From: Pseudomonas sp. BGr12
GTDB taxonomy: Bacteria > Pseudomonadota > Gammaproteobacteria > Pseudomonadales > Pseudomonadaceae
Assembly (NCBI RefSeq): GCF_030272895.1
Contig: NZ_JALRNF010000002.1
Location: 124,001-188,000 of the forward strand
Reading direction: 5' to 3'
Length of the DNA: 64,000 nucleotides
Each line of letters opens with the position of its first letter. The first letter of the stretch is position 1. Below, piece by piece: positions 24,830-33,165 of the stretch. Under the pieces are notes generated by a model, which saw only the letters and a program-made list of their open reading frames with translations, was not told where the DNA came from and made no database searches. A program made the translations under genes and the position numbers.

Positions 24830-24928
24830 CAGTGTTCTCCATATGGAACGCTGAGGGCAGTTTAACCGATCTACCGCCGATGTCGTTGCGCTCGTATGGT
24901 TGTATCCATACACGAGAGGAGGCATCTC

Positions 24929-25804
24929 ATGAAAAAGATCCAAGGCGTCTACAGCAGCCCCAACCCGCACTGGGTCGGTGATGGCTTTCCGGTTCGCAGC
25001 CTGTTCACCTACGACAACCTGGCCCAGCACATCAGCCCGTTCCTGCTGCTGGACTATGCCGGGCCGCATGACTTCAGCCCGACCAAAGCCCGCCGTGGTG
25101 TCGGCCAGCATCCCCATCGCGGTTTCGAGACGGTGACCATCGTCTACCAGGGCGAGCTGGAACACCGCGACTCCACCGGCGCCGGTGGCCTGATCGGTCC
25201 GGGCGACGTGCAGTGGATGACCGCCGCCGGCGGCATTCTCCATGAAGAGTTCCATTCCCCGGCCTTCGCCGAGAAGGGCGGCACCCTGGAGATGGTCCAG
25301 CTGTGGGTCAACCTGCCGGCCAAGGACAAGTCGGCCCCAGCCGGTTACCAGACGCTGCTGAGTACCGACATTCCGGTGGTGCCCCTGAGCAACGGCAGCC
25401 TGCGCGTGATCGCCGGTGAGTACCGCGGCCACAAGGGCCCGGCGCGGACCTTCTCGCCCATGGATGTCTGGGACCTGCAACTCAAGCCCGGCGCCCAGGT
25501 GCGCCTGCCCAGTGCAGCCGGACGCAGCACGGCGCTGGTGATGCTGCGCGGCAAGCTGCAGGTCAATGGCGAGCGTGAGGTTGGCCCGGCGCAGCTGGTG
25601 CTGTTCGAGCGGGCCGGTGACGAGCTGTTGCTCGAAGCACAGACCGAGGTGTCGGTGCTGCTGCTCAGCGGCGAGCCGCTGGACGAGCCGATTGTCGGCT
25701 ACGGCCCGTTCGTGATGAACAGCGAAGCAGAGATTGCCGAGGCCTTCGAGGACTTTCGCAGCGGACGCTTCGGCCAGATGAACGGGCCGGCTACCTCCCG
25801 TTAA
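24929..25804 (+). CDS. Pirin family protein (bicupin)
   Basis: This 291-residue bicupin has the metal ligands His61 and His63 ([12 protein letters not shown]), His105 and Glu107 (GGILHEEF). Bacterial pirins bind Fe or another metal and some have quercetin dioxygenase activity or act in stress regulation. AGGAGG lies six bases before the ATG at 24929, so translation should be strong. It is divergent from a LysR gene and followed after 97 bases by two isochorismatase-family hydrolases. Confidence 0.92.
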   Translation: MKKIQGVYSSPNPHWVGDGFPVRSLFTYDNLAQHISPFLLLDYAGPHDFSPTKARRGVGQHPHRGFETVTIVYQGELEHRDSTGAGGLIGPGDVQWMTAAGGILHEEFHSPAFAEKGGTLEMVQLWVNLPAKDKSAPAGYQTLLSTDIPVVPLSNGSLRVIAGEYRGHKGPARTFSPMDVWDLQLKPGAQVRLPSAAGRSTALVMLRGKLQVNGEREVGPAQLVLFERAGDELLLEAQTEVSVLLLSGEPLDEPIVGYGPFVMNSEAEIAEAFEDFRSGRFGQMNGPATSR

Positions 25805-25901
25805 CACTACTAGGCTCTTAAACCCGAAGGCCGGCCGGCACGGTCGGTCTTCGCCCTGGGCTGCCGGTACAACGGGCAGCTCGTCCCAAGGAGAACGTGC
25901 C

Positions 25902-26588
25902 ATGAGTACATTTGCCAACGTTGCCAACTTCAATGGTCAGGTCCCGCGTATCGACCCCGATGATGCGGCGATGCTGCTGATCGACCATCAAAGCGGCCTG
26001 TTCCAGACGGTCAAGGACATGCCCATGACCGAGCTGCGGGCCAATGCCGTCACCCTGGCGAAGATTGCCACCCTGGCGAAAATGCCGGTGATCACCACCG
26101 CCTCCGTACCCCAGGGCCCCAACGGCCCGCTGATTCCGGAAATCCACGAAGCGGCGCCGCACGCTCAATACATCCCGCGCAAAGGTGAAATCAATGCCTG
26201 GGATAATCCGGAATTCGTCGCCGCGGTCGAGAAGACCGGGCGCAAGACCCTGATCATCGCCGGCACCATCACCAGCGTGTGCATGGCGTTCCCGAGCATC
26301 AGCGCAGTAAATGCAGGCTATAAAGTATTTGCGGTCATCGATGCCAGCGGCACCTACTCGAAGATGGCCCAGGAAGTCACCCTGGCCCGCGTGATGCAGG
26401 CCGGTGTGGTACCGATGGACACCGCCGCCGTGTGTGGCGAAGTACAGCGCACCTGGAACCGTGAAGACGCGCAGCAATGGGCCGAAGCCTACAGTGCGGT
26501 GTTCCCGAGCTACCAGTTGCTGATCGAAAGCTACCTCAAGGCCCAACAAGTAACCCGCGACAACGAAACCCTGGATTCACAACGCTGA
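25902..26588 (+). CDS. Isochorismatase-family hydrolase 1
   Basis: This 228-residue cysteine hydrolase has the catalytic Asp28 ([10 protein letters not shown]) and Cys127 (TITSVCMAF); the middle catalytic position falls near Lys94 in [12 protein letters not shown]. It has a 12-residue N-terminal extension and a C-terminal tail compared with YcaC. The reaction is likely amide or ether hydrolysis on an unknown small molecule. It has an NPxxV-type follow-on paralog 54 bases downstream, suggesting gene duplication or a two-step use. Confidence 0.88.
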   Translation: MSTFANVANFNGQVPRIDPDDAAMLLIDHQSGLFQTVKDMPMTELRANAVTLAKIATLAKMPVITTASVPQGPNGPLIPEIHEAAPHAQYIPRKGEINAWDNPEFVAAVEKTGRKTLIIAGTITSVCMAFPSISAVNAGYKVFAVIDASGTYSKMAQEVTLARVMQAGVVPMDTAAVCGEVQRTWNREDAQQWAEAYSAVFPSYQLLIESYLKAQQVTRDNETLDSQR

Positions 26589-26642
26589 TCCCTCATGTCC
26601 GGTGCCTGCGGGCGCCGGCTTACCACAGCAAGGAGTTGTACC

Positions 26643-27269
26643 ATGAGCAAACCCTACGTACGCCTGGACAAGAACAACGCCGCCGTCCTGCTGGTCGATC
26701 ACCAGACCGGCCTGCTGTCGCTGGTACGTGACATCGAACCGGACAAGTTCAAGAACAACGTGCTGGCCGTCGGTGACCTGGCCAAGTACTTCAAGCTGCC
26801 GACCATCCTCACCACCAGCTTCGAGACCGGCCCCAACGGCCCGCTGGTGCCCGAGCTCAAGGCGCAGTTTCCGGATGCGCCGTACATTGCCCGCCCGGGC
26901 CAGATCAATGCCTGGGACAACGAGGACTTCGTCAAGGCAGTCAAGGCCACCGGCAAGAAGCAACTGATCATCGCCGGTGTGGTGACCGAAGTGTGCGTGG
27001 CCTTCCCGGCGCTGTCGGCCCTGGAGGAAGGCTTCGACGTGTTCGTGGTCACCGATGCCTCGGGTACCTTCAATGAGCTGACCCGCCATTCGGCCTGGGA
27101 CCGCATGTCGCAAGCCGGCGCCCAGCTGATGACCTGGTTCGGCCTGGCCTGCGAGCTGCACCGTGACTGGCGCAACGACATCGAGGGGCTGGGAACCCTG
27201 TTCTCCAACCACATCCCTGACTACCGCAACCTGATCACCAGCTACAACACCCTCACCCAAGGCAAGTAA
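26643..27269 (+). CDS. YcaC-like isochorismatase-family hydrolase 2
   Basis: This 208-residue protein has the YcaC layout: Asp19 (LLVDHQTGLLS), Arg84 in YIARPGQINAWDN and Cys118 in VVTEVCVAF. YcaC proteins form ring-shaped octamers or larger and their substrate is unknown. It shares the same fold and much of its sequence with the upstream gene product, but uses Arg where the first has Lys near the active site. The ATG at 26643 follows AGGAG (CAAGGAGTTGTACC). Confidence 0.9.
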   Translation: MSKPYVRLDKNNAAVLLVDHQTGLLSLVRDIEPDKFKNNVLAVGDLAKYFKLPTILTTSFETGPNGPLVPELKAQFPDAPYIARPGQINAWDNEDFVKAVKATGKKQLIIAGVVTEVCVAFPALSALEEGFDVFVVTDASGTFNELTRHSAWDRMSQAGAQLMTWFGLACELHRDWRNDIEGLGTLFSNHIPDYRNLITSYNTLTQGK

Positions 27270-27284
27270 GCCGTTCGCTACTCG

Positions 27285-27316
27285 TCAGCCGGGCGCTCAT
27301 GCAGCCCGGCTGATGT
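27285..27316 (+). terminator. Candidate terminator after the isochorismatase pair
   Basis: A 10-base stem TCAGCCGGGC / GCCCGGCTGA with a 9-base loop (27285-27313) follows the ycaC-like stop by 15 bases and is trailed by a short T-rich stretch (TGTCGTTTG). The T run is weak, so termination efficiency is uncertain. Confidence 0.5.
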
Positions 27317-27375
27317 CGTTTGTATGCCCGATTCTCTGTAATCTTGCAGTGATTACGCAGACTGCGGGGCAGTCA

Positions 27376-28308
27376 ATGAGCACATCGCTCCCTCTCAAAC
27401 GCTACTGGCGCAGCGTGCGGCACGGGCCGACGATCACGGTCTGGCTGAGCTACCGTGCGCCTTATCATTGGCCCTCGATGCTCGGCTTTCTCGCGGCACG
27501 TTCGATTGCCGGTATCGAAGCGCTGGAGGTGGGGGTGTACCGGCGCACTGTGGTGATGGCCGGGCGCCAGGGCGTCATCCACTGCCGTCCTGTCGGTGGG
27601 CAACGCCTTGCGCTGACGGTCAGTGGCTTGCCGGCCTCGCTATTGCCGGGCCTGATTGCCCGGGTACGCCGGGTTTTCGATCTGGATGCCGACCCGCACG
27701 TTATCGCCCAGCAGTTGGGGCGTGACCCACTGATGGCGCGCCTGATCGCTGCACGCCCGGGCCTGCGCGTGCCCGGCGGCTGGGAACCCTTCGAGCAGGT
27801 CATGCGTACAGTGCTGGGCCAGCAGATCAGCGTGGCCGCAGCCATGACCCTGGCCGGGCGCCTGGTGGCCCGTCATGGGCAACCGCTGGCCAGGGCGCTG
27901 ATCGCCGATCGGCAGTTGACCCATGTGTTTCCGTTGCCGCAGGCGATCGCCGATGTCGATCTGAGCGACCTGGGCCTGCCACGCTCACGGGCGGCGACCC
28001 TGTCGGGCATGGCCCGGGCGCTGCTGGAGGATCCACGTTTGCTACGGGCCGATGCCGATCTGCACACCTGGATCACGCGCCTGTGCCGGTTGCGCGGTAT
28101 CGGGCCCTGGAGCGCCCAGTACCTGGCCCTGCGCCAGCTGGGGGCGGCCGATGCCTTCCCGCTCGGCGATGTGGCGCTGGCCAAGGCCCTGCGCCTGCTG
28201 GAGAGCGCCGAGGCGCAACTGGCCGAGCGGGCTCTGGCCTGGCGTCCGTGGCGGGCCTACGCGGCGCAACACCTGTGGGCCTGGCTGGCGGCGCCTCAGC
28301 GCGACTGA
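27376..28308 (+). CDS. alkA: DNA-3-methyladenine glycosylase 2 (AlkA-like)
   Basis: This 310-residue HhH-GPD superfamily glycosylase has an AlkA_N-like beta domain (about 1-110) and the helix-hairpin-helix region LCRLRGIGPWSAQYLALR followed by the catalytic-Asp segment FPLGDVAL. It excises alkylated purines such as 3-methyladenine in base-excision repair. No Ada protein is fused or adjacent. The start at 27376 is an internal ATG; upstream residues in the same frame have no family similarity. Its 3' end overlaps the convergent small gene at 28296-28523 by 13 bases. Confidence 0.85.
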   Translation: MSTSLPLKRYWRSVRHGPTITVWLSYRAPYHWPSMLGFLAARSIAGIEALEVGVYRRTVVMAGRQGVIHCRPVGGQRLALTVSGLPASLLPGLIARVRRVFDLDADPHVIAQQLGRDPLMARLIAARPGLRVPGGWEPFEQVMRTVLGQQISVAAAMTLAGRLVARHGQPLARALIADRQLTHVFPLPQAIADVDLSDLGLPRSRAATLSGMARALLEDPRLLRADADLHTWITRLCRLRGIGPWSAQYLALRQLGAADAFPLGDVALAKALRLLESAEAQLAERALAWRPWRAYAAQHLWAWLAAPQRD

Positions 28309-28523
28309 CGCCAGGTCACTTCGGTAATGCCGTAGCGCTCGGCCAGGGGCTTGCTGACCTTCTTCACCTTTTCCCGGCCATAGCGGCCGATCCTGCCCAC
28401 TCCGGCATCGCAGCTTGCCCAGTGCCAGGCTTCGGCGTTGTCCATCTTCTCGGCGCGAATGATGAAGGACTTGGCAACACCGTGAAGGTGGTAGTCGATC
28501 ACGAACAGTTTGGCGTCAATCAT
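28296..28523 (-). CDS. Small conserved Pseudomonas protein (DUF6555-like)
   Basis: This 75-residue basic protein (MIDAKLFVIDYHLHG...) has a WHWASCDAGVGRIGRYGREKVKK core that I recall as widely conserved in Pseudomonas; the DUF6555 family name is from memory. It has no signal peptide or membrane segment. Function unknown. GAAGG lies just before the ATG. It is convergent with, and slightly overlaps, the alkA-like gene. Confidence 0.7.
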   Translation of the reverse strand: MIDAKLFVIDYHLHGVAKSFIIRAEKMDNAEAWHWASCDAGVGRIGRYGREKVKKVSKPLAERYGITEVTWRQSR

Positions 28524-28615
28524 GGGCCTTCGGGGATCCTTTCACAGCAGTCGTCAGGAAATGCCATCCACTGCAATGAATGAGTGCGCCAGCGGGGAAA
28601 AAATTCAATCGGATT

Positions 28616-29176
28616 TCAGTCCTCGCCGCTGACCGTGAAGTGTCTGGCATCGTTGGCGAACACCACCTGTTCCAGGCGATGGGCGATCCCGCAAGCCAGC
28701 GAGTCGTAGGCAGGGATGACCTTCTCCTCGGCGGACAGGCAGTGGAAGATATCGAGCTTGCGTTCGGCCTGTTGGGTTTCCAGTTCGAAGATGCGCACGT
28801 AGCGTTCCAGGTCGTTGTTCAGGCTCGACAGGTATTCACGCAGGCGCGAGTGGTCCACCGCGCTCTGGCTGAAGTGCCAGGTCATGGGGTGGATCAGGAA
28901 GCGTGAATGCGGGGCGGCGATGCGCACCCCGGCGGCCAGGTACATGATGATGCCCATGGACTCGATGTTACCGGCATTGATTGCGCTGACGGGCACCGGC
29001 AATGACTTGAGAAAGCTGTAGATGGAGAAACCGAAATTGGTACTGCCGCCAGTGGTCGACAGGTACAGCAACAGCTCGCTGGCCCCTTCGTCGATCGCCT
29101 GCAGGCAGCGGTCACGAAAGCGCTCGGTGGTGCGCTGGTCGATCTGGCAATGGAAGTGAATCACCTGCTGGGTCAT
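28616..29176 (-). CDS. ClpP-like serine protease/SDH-family protein
   Basis: This 186-residue protein has the ClpP/crotonase-like fold signatures: LYLSTTGGSTNFGFSIYSFLK, the nucleophile-type Ser73 in NIESMGIIMYLAA and His96 in FLIHPMTW. These match the ClpP Ser and His positions. Unlike housekeeping ClpP it has no neighbouring clpX or lon, and the third acid is not obvious, so it may be a stand-alone peptidase or an adapter. It appears to be monocistronic. Confidence 0.85.
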   Translation of the reverse strand: MTQQVIHFHCQIDQRTTERFRDRCLQAIDEGASELLLYLSTTGGSTNFGFSIYSFLKSLPVPVSAINAGNIESMGIIMYLAAGVRIAAPHSRFLIHPMTWHFSQSAVDHSRLREYLSSLNNDLERYVRIFELETQQAERKLDIFHCLSAEEKVIPAYDSLACGIAHRLEQVVFANDARHFTVSGED

Positions 29177-29225
29177 GGGCAGGCCTCATGACCGACGCAC
29201 CGAGGGCGCGCCGGTCGCGGGTGGA

Positions 29226-29411
29226 TCAACTACGGCCGCCACCACTTGGCTTGCGGTCCTGTTTGCCCATGTCAGGCTTGCGGGGCTGGCCACCGGCGCC
29301 GCCACCGGAAGCCTGACCGCCTTTCTTGCCAGCGTCGGAGGCTTTTTGCCGGTCTTCGGCAAAGTTGCCGCGGTTACCCTGATTGCCCGGTTGGGTGTCT
29401 TTGTTCGCCAT
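29226..29411 (-). CDS. KGG-motif general stress protein
   Basis: This 61-residue, very hydrophilic protein is rich in Gly, Lys, Asn and Gln and contains AGKKGGQASGGG, the KGG repeat of the Con-10/YciG/GsiB stress family. It is expected to be intrinsically disordered and to be made in stationary phase or during desiccation and osmotic stress. It starts at 29411; a longer in-frame extension upstream is not stress-protein like and is dismissed. Confidence 0.8.
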   Translation of the reverse strand: MANKDTQPGNQGNRGNFAEDRQKASDAGKKGGQASGGGAGGQPRKPDMGKQDRKPSGGGRS

Positions 29412-29717
29412 GATGTGCTTCCTCTGGTTGCAATGGAAGTGCGAGGCAGTTGCCTCACACAGGTTGGGCGGCACGGGTGTTGGCAAAGTTTGAAATTTAT
29501 TGGCTGCTGCTGGACGAACGGTCGTACGGCTCCGCCCGTCGGGGCCGGGCGCTTGCGCGGTGAACTTCCCGTCGCGGCGGGTCTTCCCAATCAAAAGGGC
29601 CTGCTGCGATTGCCGGTGTGCATGAGGTGAACGGTGCAGCATCGGCAATATCAATTGGCATTCACCGGCTGTCAGGTGATTACTGAGCAGTCGCTCTCTG
29701 CGACAGAGGATCGCCCC
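29412..29717. other. Intergenic region between KGG gene and DUF1652 gene
   Basis: These 306 bases separate two divergent genes and should hold both promoters. I see no convincing -35/-10 pair, REP element, RNA gene or open frame of family character. The GC-rich stretch around 29520-29580 has several short inverted runs (GGGCCGGGC) but no T-tail. Confidence 0.5.
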
Positions 29718-29978
29718 ATGTCACTGATTGGCGTCTCAACCCTTGAACTGCGACAACTGATCGAGCGGGCGTTCTTGCCCGAAAACTGCGAAGTGAGCTG
29801 CCCGGATGGTGTGTGGTTGACAATCCGCTTGGGGCAGGGGGACGACCTGATCGTTTCCGAGGTTCGTCTGGACAGCCTGACCACCTGTCACGAGGTGCAC
29901 GCCCTGGTCGAGCAGATATATGAAGAGCGTCGCTTGAACCGAACCCCCGGCGATCCCCGGCACAGCACCATCGTCTGA
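29718..29978 (+). CDS. DUF1652-family small protein
   Basis: This 86-residue protein has the DUF1652 pattern: LELRQLIERAFLPENCEVSCPDG followed by a beta-rich stretch ending in YEERR. The family is almost confined to Pseudomonas and its function is unknown. AGAGGA lies eight bases before the ATG at 29718. Confidence 0.82.
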   Translation: MSLIGVSTLELRQLIERAFLPENCEVSCPDGVWLTIRLGQGDDLIVSEVRLDSLTTCHEVHALVEQIYEERRLNRTPGDPRHSTIV

Positions 29979-30008
29979 ACCCAGACGCCGATCCCCGTAC
30001 GGCAGCGG

Positions 30009-30296
30009 CTACTGCAGTTCCAGTTGCAGCTGCAGGCCACCATCGTCACAACGGCGGTGGTAGTGGACGATGCCCCGGTAGATCCGGCCTTCCCAGGTAA
30101 AGGCCAGGCTGTGGCTGCGTTCGAGCTTGTCCGGCACCGGCGCGCGGACCTGCATCTGCATCCCGGGCAGGCCGTTGAGGTTCAGCGGCGCCAGTTGCAC
30201 TTCGCATTGCGCGCTGTGTGCCACGGGACCGAACAGGGTGTCCTGGACAAAGTCGATCTGCAGGCAGGTCGGGTAGGCTGCATTGACCTTACTCAT
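30009..30296 (-). CDS. Small hypothetical protein
   Basis: This 95-residue reading (MSKVNAAYPTCLQIDFVQDTLFG...) has codon use like its neighbours and alternates polar and hydrophobic residues as in a beta-sheet domain, with RIYRGIVHYHRRCDDGGLQLQLELQ at the end. It may be PilZ-like in general form but lacks a clear RxxxR/DxSxxG signature. No ribosome binding site is evident before the ATG at 30296. Function unknown. Confidence 0.55.
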   Translation of the reverse strand: MSKVNAAYPTCLQIDFVQDTLFGPVAHSAQCEVQLAPLNLNGLPGMQMQVRAPVPDKLERSHSLAFTWEGRIYRGIVHYHRRCDDGGLQLQLELQ

Positions 30297-30483
30297 GGCT
30301 GGCGGTACTCGCTTGCAGTGGCCTGGTCGCTTGCAGGTGGTGCTGCAGGGTCGGCAAGGCACAGGTGGCAAAATTGCCCAGATCCTCCAACGGCGGGTTA
30401 CTTTGAGTGTGAGCCTCGTTCTGCAAGCGGGCAACGCCTTTGACCCTTCTCTTGGCTGACTGGCCGTCGGCAGGATGGGCGGG

Positions 30484-30885
30484 TCAGCAGCAAGGCGTCT
30501 CATGCAAGTGCAGCCAGCGCAGGCCGCCATCTGCCAGTGATTCGAACACCGCCGTGGAACGGCGCACGCTGTGTTGGCCCAGGGCATCGTGCTGGCGCTC
30601 CCGATAGCTGACCAGGCTCAGGTGCTGGCTGAGGCTGATCAGCTGTGGTTCGTCGATCTGGATGACCAGGTGCGGCCGCGTGCCATGGGCCCTGAGGAAC
30701 AATTGCTGCAACCCGGCATGGTCCAGCCGCTGCCCGTTAAGCCCGATCATCGAAAAGTGTGGGCTGAAATGCGCCAGCAGGTCGCTCAACTGCTCGGTTG
30801 TGGCCTCGCCGGCCAACCAGTGCTGGATCAGCGCATGCACGTCGAGGATTTCGTCAAAACAGCGGTTTTCAGTGGGCATGATCAT
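30484..30885 (-). CDS. SnoaL/NTF2-like small protein
   Basis: This 133-residue protein has the pattern of a DUF4440/SnoaL-like cone fold: an N-terminal helix (IQHWLAGEATTEQLSDLLAHFSPHFSMIG), LQQLFLRAHGTRPHLVIQID and a C-terminal strand with RRSTAVFESLADGGLRWLHLHETPC. It overlaps the end of the MFS gene by 4 bases (ATGA), so it is co-expressed with that transporter. It may bind or modify the compound the transporter exports; the function is unknown. Confidence 0.75.
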   Translation of the reverse strand: MIMPTENRCFDEILDVHALIQHWLAGEATTEQLSDLLAHFSPHFSMIGLNGQRLDHAGLQQLFLRAHGTRPHLVIQIDEPQLISLSQHLSLVSYRERQHDALGQHSVRRSTAVFESLADGGLRWLHLHETPCC

Positions 30886-32084
30886 GACTCGGTAGAGGAA
30901 GTGAGAGGCTTGAGGGCCGACGCCCCGGGCAATGTGAGCACGGCGGGCAGCGCCAGCAAGGACAGCGCCGCCGCCACCAGTAACACTTGTGCATAGGCTT
31001 CAGGTGCGGGCAGCAGGTGGTTCAGCAGTGCACTCAGGACGGCTGCGCCGAGGCAGAAACTGAGCTGGCGGTTGAGGCTCCACAAGGCGCTGGCGGCGGC
31101 CATGCGTTCGGGGGCGATGGCAACGAACGCCAGGCTTTGCGTGCTGCTGCTGCACAGGCTGCTGCCCAGGCCCAGCAGGGCGAAGACCAGCACCAGGCCG
31201 TAGGGGGACAGGGCCAGCCCGGGCTCGCTGAGGCCAACCAGGGCGAGGCTCTGCAGCAGGATGCCAGCACCGAGCAGGCGGCGTGGCCCTGACCGGTTGA
31301 AACACCAGCGCACCACGGCAATGGCCAGCAGGGCACCCAGTGACCAGGGCAGCATCAGCGCGCCTGTGGCCGTGGCACTCAGGTGCAATCGATCTTGCAG
31401 GTAGAGCGTCGCCACCAGGTTGGCGCCGATGAACACCCCGGGCACGCACAGGTACACCAGCATGGCGGTGCGCAGCAGCGGCTGGCGCAGCAGGCCGAGG
31501 TCGAGCAGGTGCGCGCTCTGGCTGGCCGGCTCCCTGGCCGGCAGCCAGGCCAGGGCCAGCAGTCCGGTGAGCAGCACCAACGGCAACAGCGCCAGGAAGA
31601 TCCAGCGCCAACTGGCATGATCCACCAGCAGTCCACCCAGTGCGGGCGACAGGGCCGGGACCAGCAGGGCAATCATCATCACCTGGGCGGTCAGCGCAGG
31701 TCGCTGCTGGGGCGGACAGGCACGGTAGGCCATGGCCTGGCCCACCGGAATCAACAGGCCGCCACCCAGGCCCTGGAGCAGCCGCCAGAGCAACAGGCTG
31801 TCAATCGAGGACGCCATTGCCGCCAGCAAGGTGCCCAGGCCGAACAGGGCCAGCGATACCAACAGCGTCTGGCGCTCGCCGATGCGCCTCGCCAGCCAGG
31901 TGCCGAACGGAATCACCAGGCTCAGGCCAATCAGGTACAGGTTGCCGACCCCGCTCAGTTGCATCACCGATGCATTCAGCTCCTGGCCCAGCAACGGATA
32001 GGCACTGTTGAGGGCAAACATGTTGAGCAGGTCCAGGGCAAAACCGAGCAGGTAGATCAGGCTGATTTTCGTGCGATAGGGCAT
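30882..32084 (-). CDS. MFS efflux transporter (DHA1/Bcr-like)
   Basis: This 400-residue, 12-helix major facilitator has a motif-A loop near GTWLARRIGERQTLLVSLALFG and a GLGGGLLIPVGQAMAYRACPP segment resembling motif C of drug:H+ antiporters. It is divergent from a LysR gene at 32199, with the short gap expected for a LysR-controlled efflux unit, and shares its transcript with the SnoaL-like gene. The substrate is unknown. Confidence 0.88.
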   Translation of the reverse strand: MPYRTKISLIYLLGFALDLLNMFALNSAYPLLGQELNASVMQLSGVGNLYLIGLSLVIPFGTWLARRIGERQTLLVSLALFGLGTLLAAMASSIDSLLLWRLLQGLGGGLLIPVGQAMAYRACPPQQRPALTAQVMMIALLVPALSPALGGLLVDHASWRWIFLALLPLVLLTGLLALAWLPAREPASQSAHLLDLGLLRQPLLRTAMLVYLCVPGVFIGANLVATLYLQDRLHLSATATGALMLPWSLGALLAIAVVRWCFNRSGPRRLLGAGILLQSLALVGLSEPGLALSPYGLVLVFALLGLGSSLCSSSTQSLAFVAIAPERMAAASALWSLNRQLSFCLGAAVLSALLNHLLPAPEAYAQVLLVAAALSLLALPAVLTLPGASALKPLTSSTES

Positions 32085-32198
32085 GGTGTTGCGGTCGGCT
32101 AGGGGCGAGGGCGCAGTCTAGAGCGCTTGATGCACTTGAATAAGGCCGCAGGATTGGCCAGATTGTGCAAATTATTTTGACAATCCAGGGCGGCATCC

Positions 32199-33095
32199 AT
32201 GGTCAGTCTCGACCGGTTCGAATTGTTTTGCGCAGTGGTCCAGGCCGGCTCCTTCACCGGCGCCGCCGAACGCCTGCGCCAGACCCGCGCCGCCGTCAGT
32301 TTCAATATCAAGCAACTGGAGGCCGAGCTCGGGGTGACCTTGCTCCGCCGCACCACCCGGCGCATTGCCCTGACCGAAGCGGGTGAACGCTTTCATGGTC
32401 ACTGCCTGCAGGTGCTGGAGCACGCGCGTATCGCCATCGACGAGGCGCGGGGCGAGCATGCAGGGTTGCAGGGCTGCCTGAGTATCACCTCCACGGTGGA
32501 GTACGGCGTGATGGTACTGGCGCCGGCGCTGCAGGGCTTTTGCCGCGCGCATCCCGACCTGCGCGTGCGCCTGCAGACCCATACGGCCCAGGCCGATCTG
32601 CTGCGCGATGGCTTCGACGTGGCCATCCGCCTTGGCCAGCCGCATGATTCCAGTTATCGCGGGGTGTGCCTGGACAGCTACGAGGTGCGCCTGGTGCTGG
32701 CGCCGTCGTTGCTGGCTGGGGACGTCGACTTGCTCGACAACCCGGCGCGTCTTGCGCAGTTGCCGCAGGTGTTGCACAGCCGCTTCGAGCAGCAGCCCGA
32801 TTGGTTGCTGCACGATGCCCAGGGTAATGAGGTGCAGTATCAGGGGCGCGGCGAGCGGCCACTGGTTGCCGACAACGCCTCGATCCTCCAAGCGTTCGCC
32901 CTGCAGGGCATGGGGGTGGCGCTGCTGCCGCACTGGCTGGTGGCCGAAGACCTGGCCTGTGGCCGACTGCTCGATGCCTTGCCGTCCTACCGGTTCGCCA
33001 GGCAGAGCGTGTATGCACTGTACCCGGATACCCGGCATGTACCGCGCAAGGTGCGGGCCTGGATCGACTACCTCAAGGCCTATCTTCAGACGTAG
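32199..33095 (+). CDS. LysR-family regulator divergent from the MFS gene
   Basis: This 298-residue regulator has a standard N-terminal helix-turn-helix (FTGAAERLRQTRAAVSFNIKQLEAELG) and a substrate-binding domain of the DmlR/CrgA-like group (QTHTAQADLLRDGFDVAIRLG). It likely controls the MFS/SnoaL-like unit 114 bases away. Its stop codon, TAG at 33093-33095, lies inside the REP element that follows. Confidence 0.88.
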   Translation: MVSLDRFELFCAVVQAGSFTGAAERLRQTRAAVSFNIKQLEAELGVTLLRRTTRRIALTEAGERFHGHCLQVLEHARIAIDEARGEHAGLQGCLSITSTVEYGVMVLAPALQGFCRAHPDLRVRLQTHTAQADLLRDGFDVAIRLGQPHDSSYRGVCLDSYEVRLVLAPSLLAGDVDLLDNPARLAQLPQVLHSRFEQQPDWLLHDAQGNEVQYQGRGERPLVADNASILQAFALQGMGVALLPHWLVAEDLACGRLLDALPSYRFARQSVYALYPDTRHVPRKVRAWIDYLKAYLQT

Positions 33096-33154
33096 GAGCG
33101 GGCTTGCCCCGCGATGCGGTGGTGCAATCAATCGCGGGGCAAGCCCGCTCCTAC
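33092..33154. repeat. REP pair overlapping the LysR stop codon
   Basis: Inverted REP copies at 33092-33115 and 33131-33154 lie between two convergent genes (LysR and EF-G paralog). The TAG stop of the LysR gene is the second to fourth base of the first copy (gTAGgagcggg), showing that the repeat inserted at, or created, the gene end. Confidence 0.9.
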
Positions 33155-33165
33155 AATTGGTTGTG

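Noticed and set aside
24830-25933. Extension of the LysR frame to 669 residues through the pirin gene
   Set aside because: Pirin on the plus strand has a strong ribosome binding site and full metal motif; the GTG at 24829 gives a normal-sized LysR protein.
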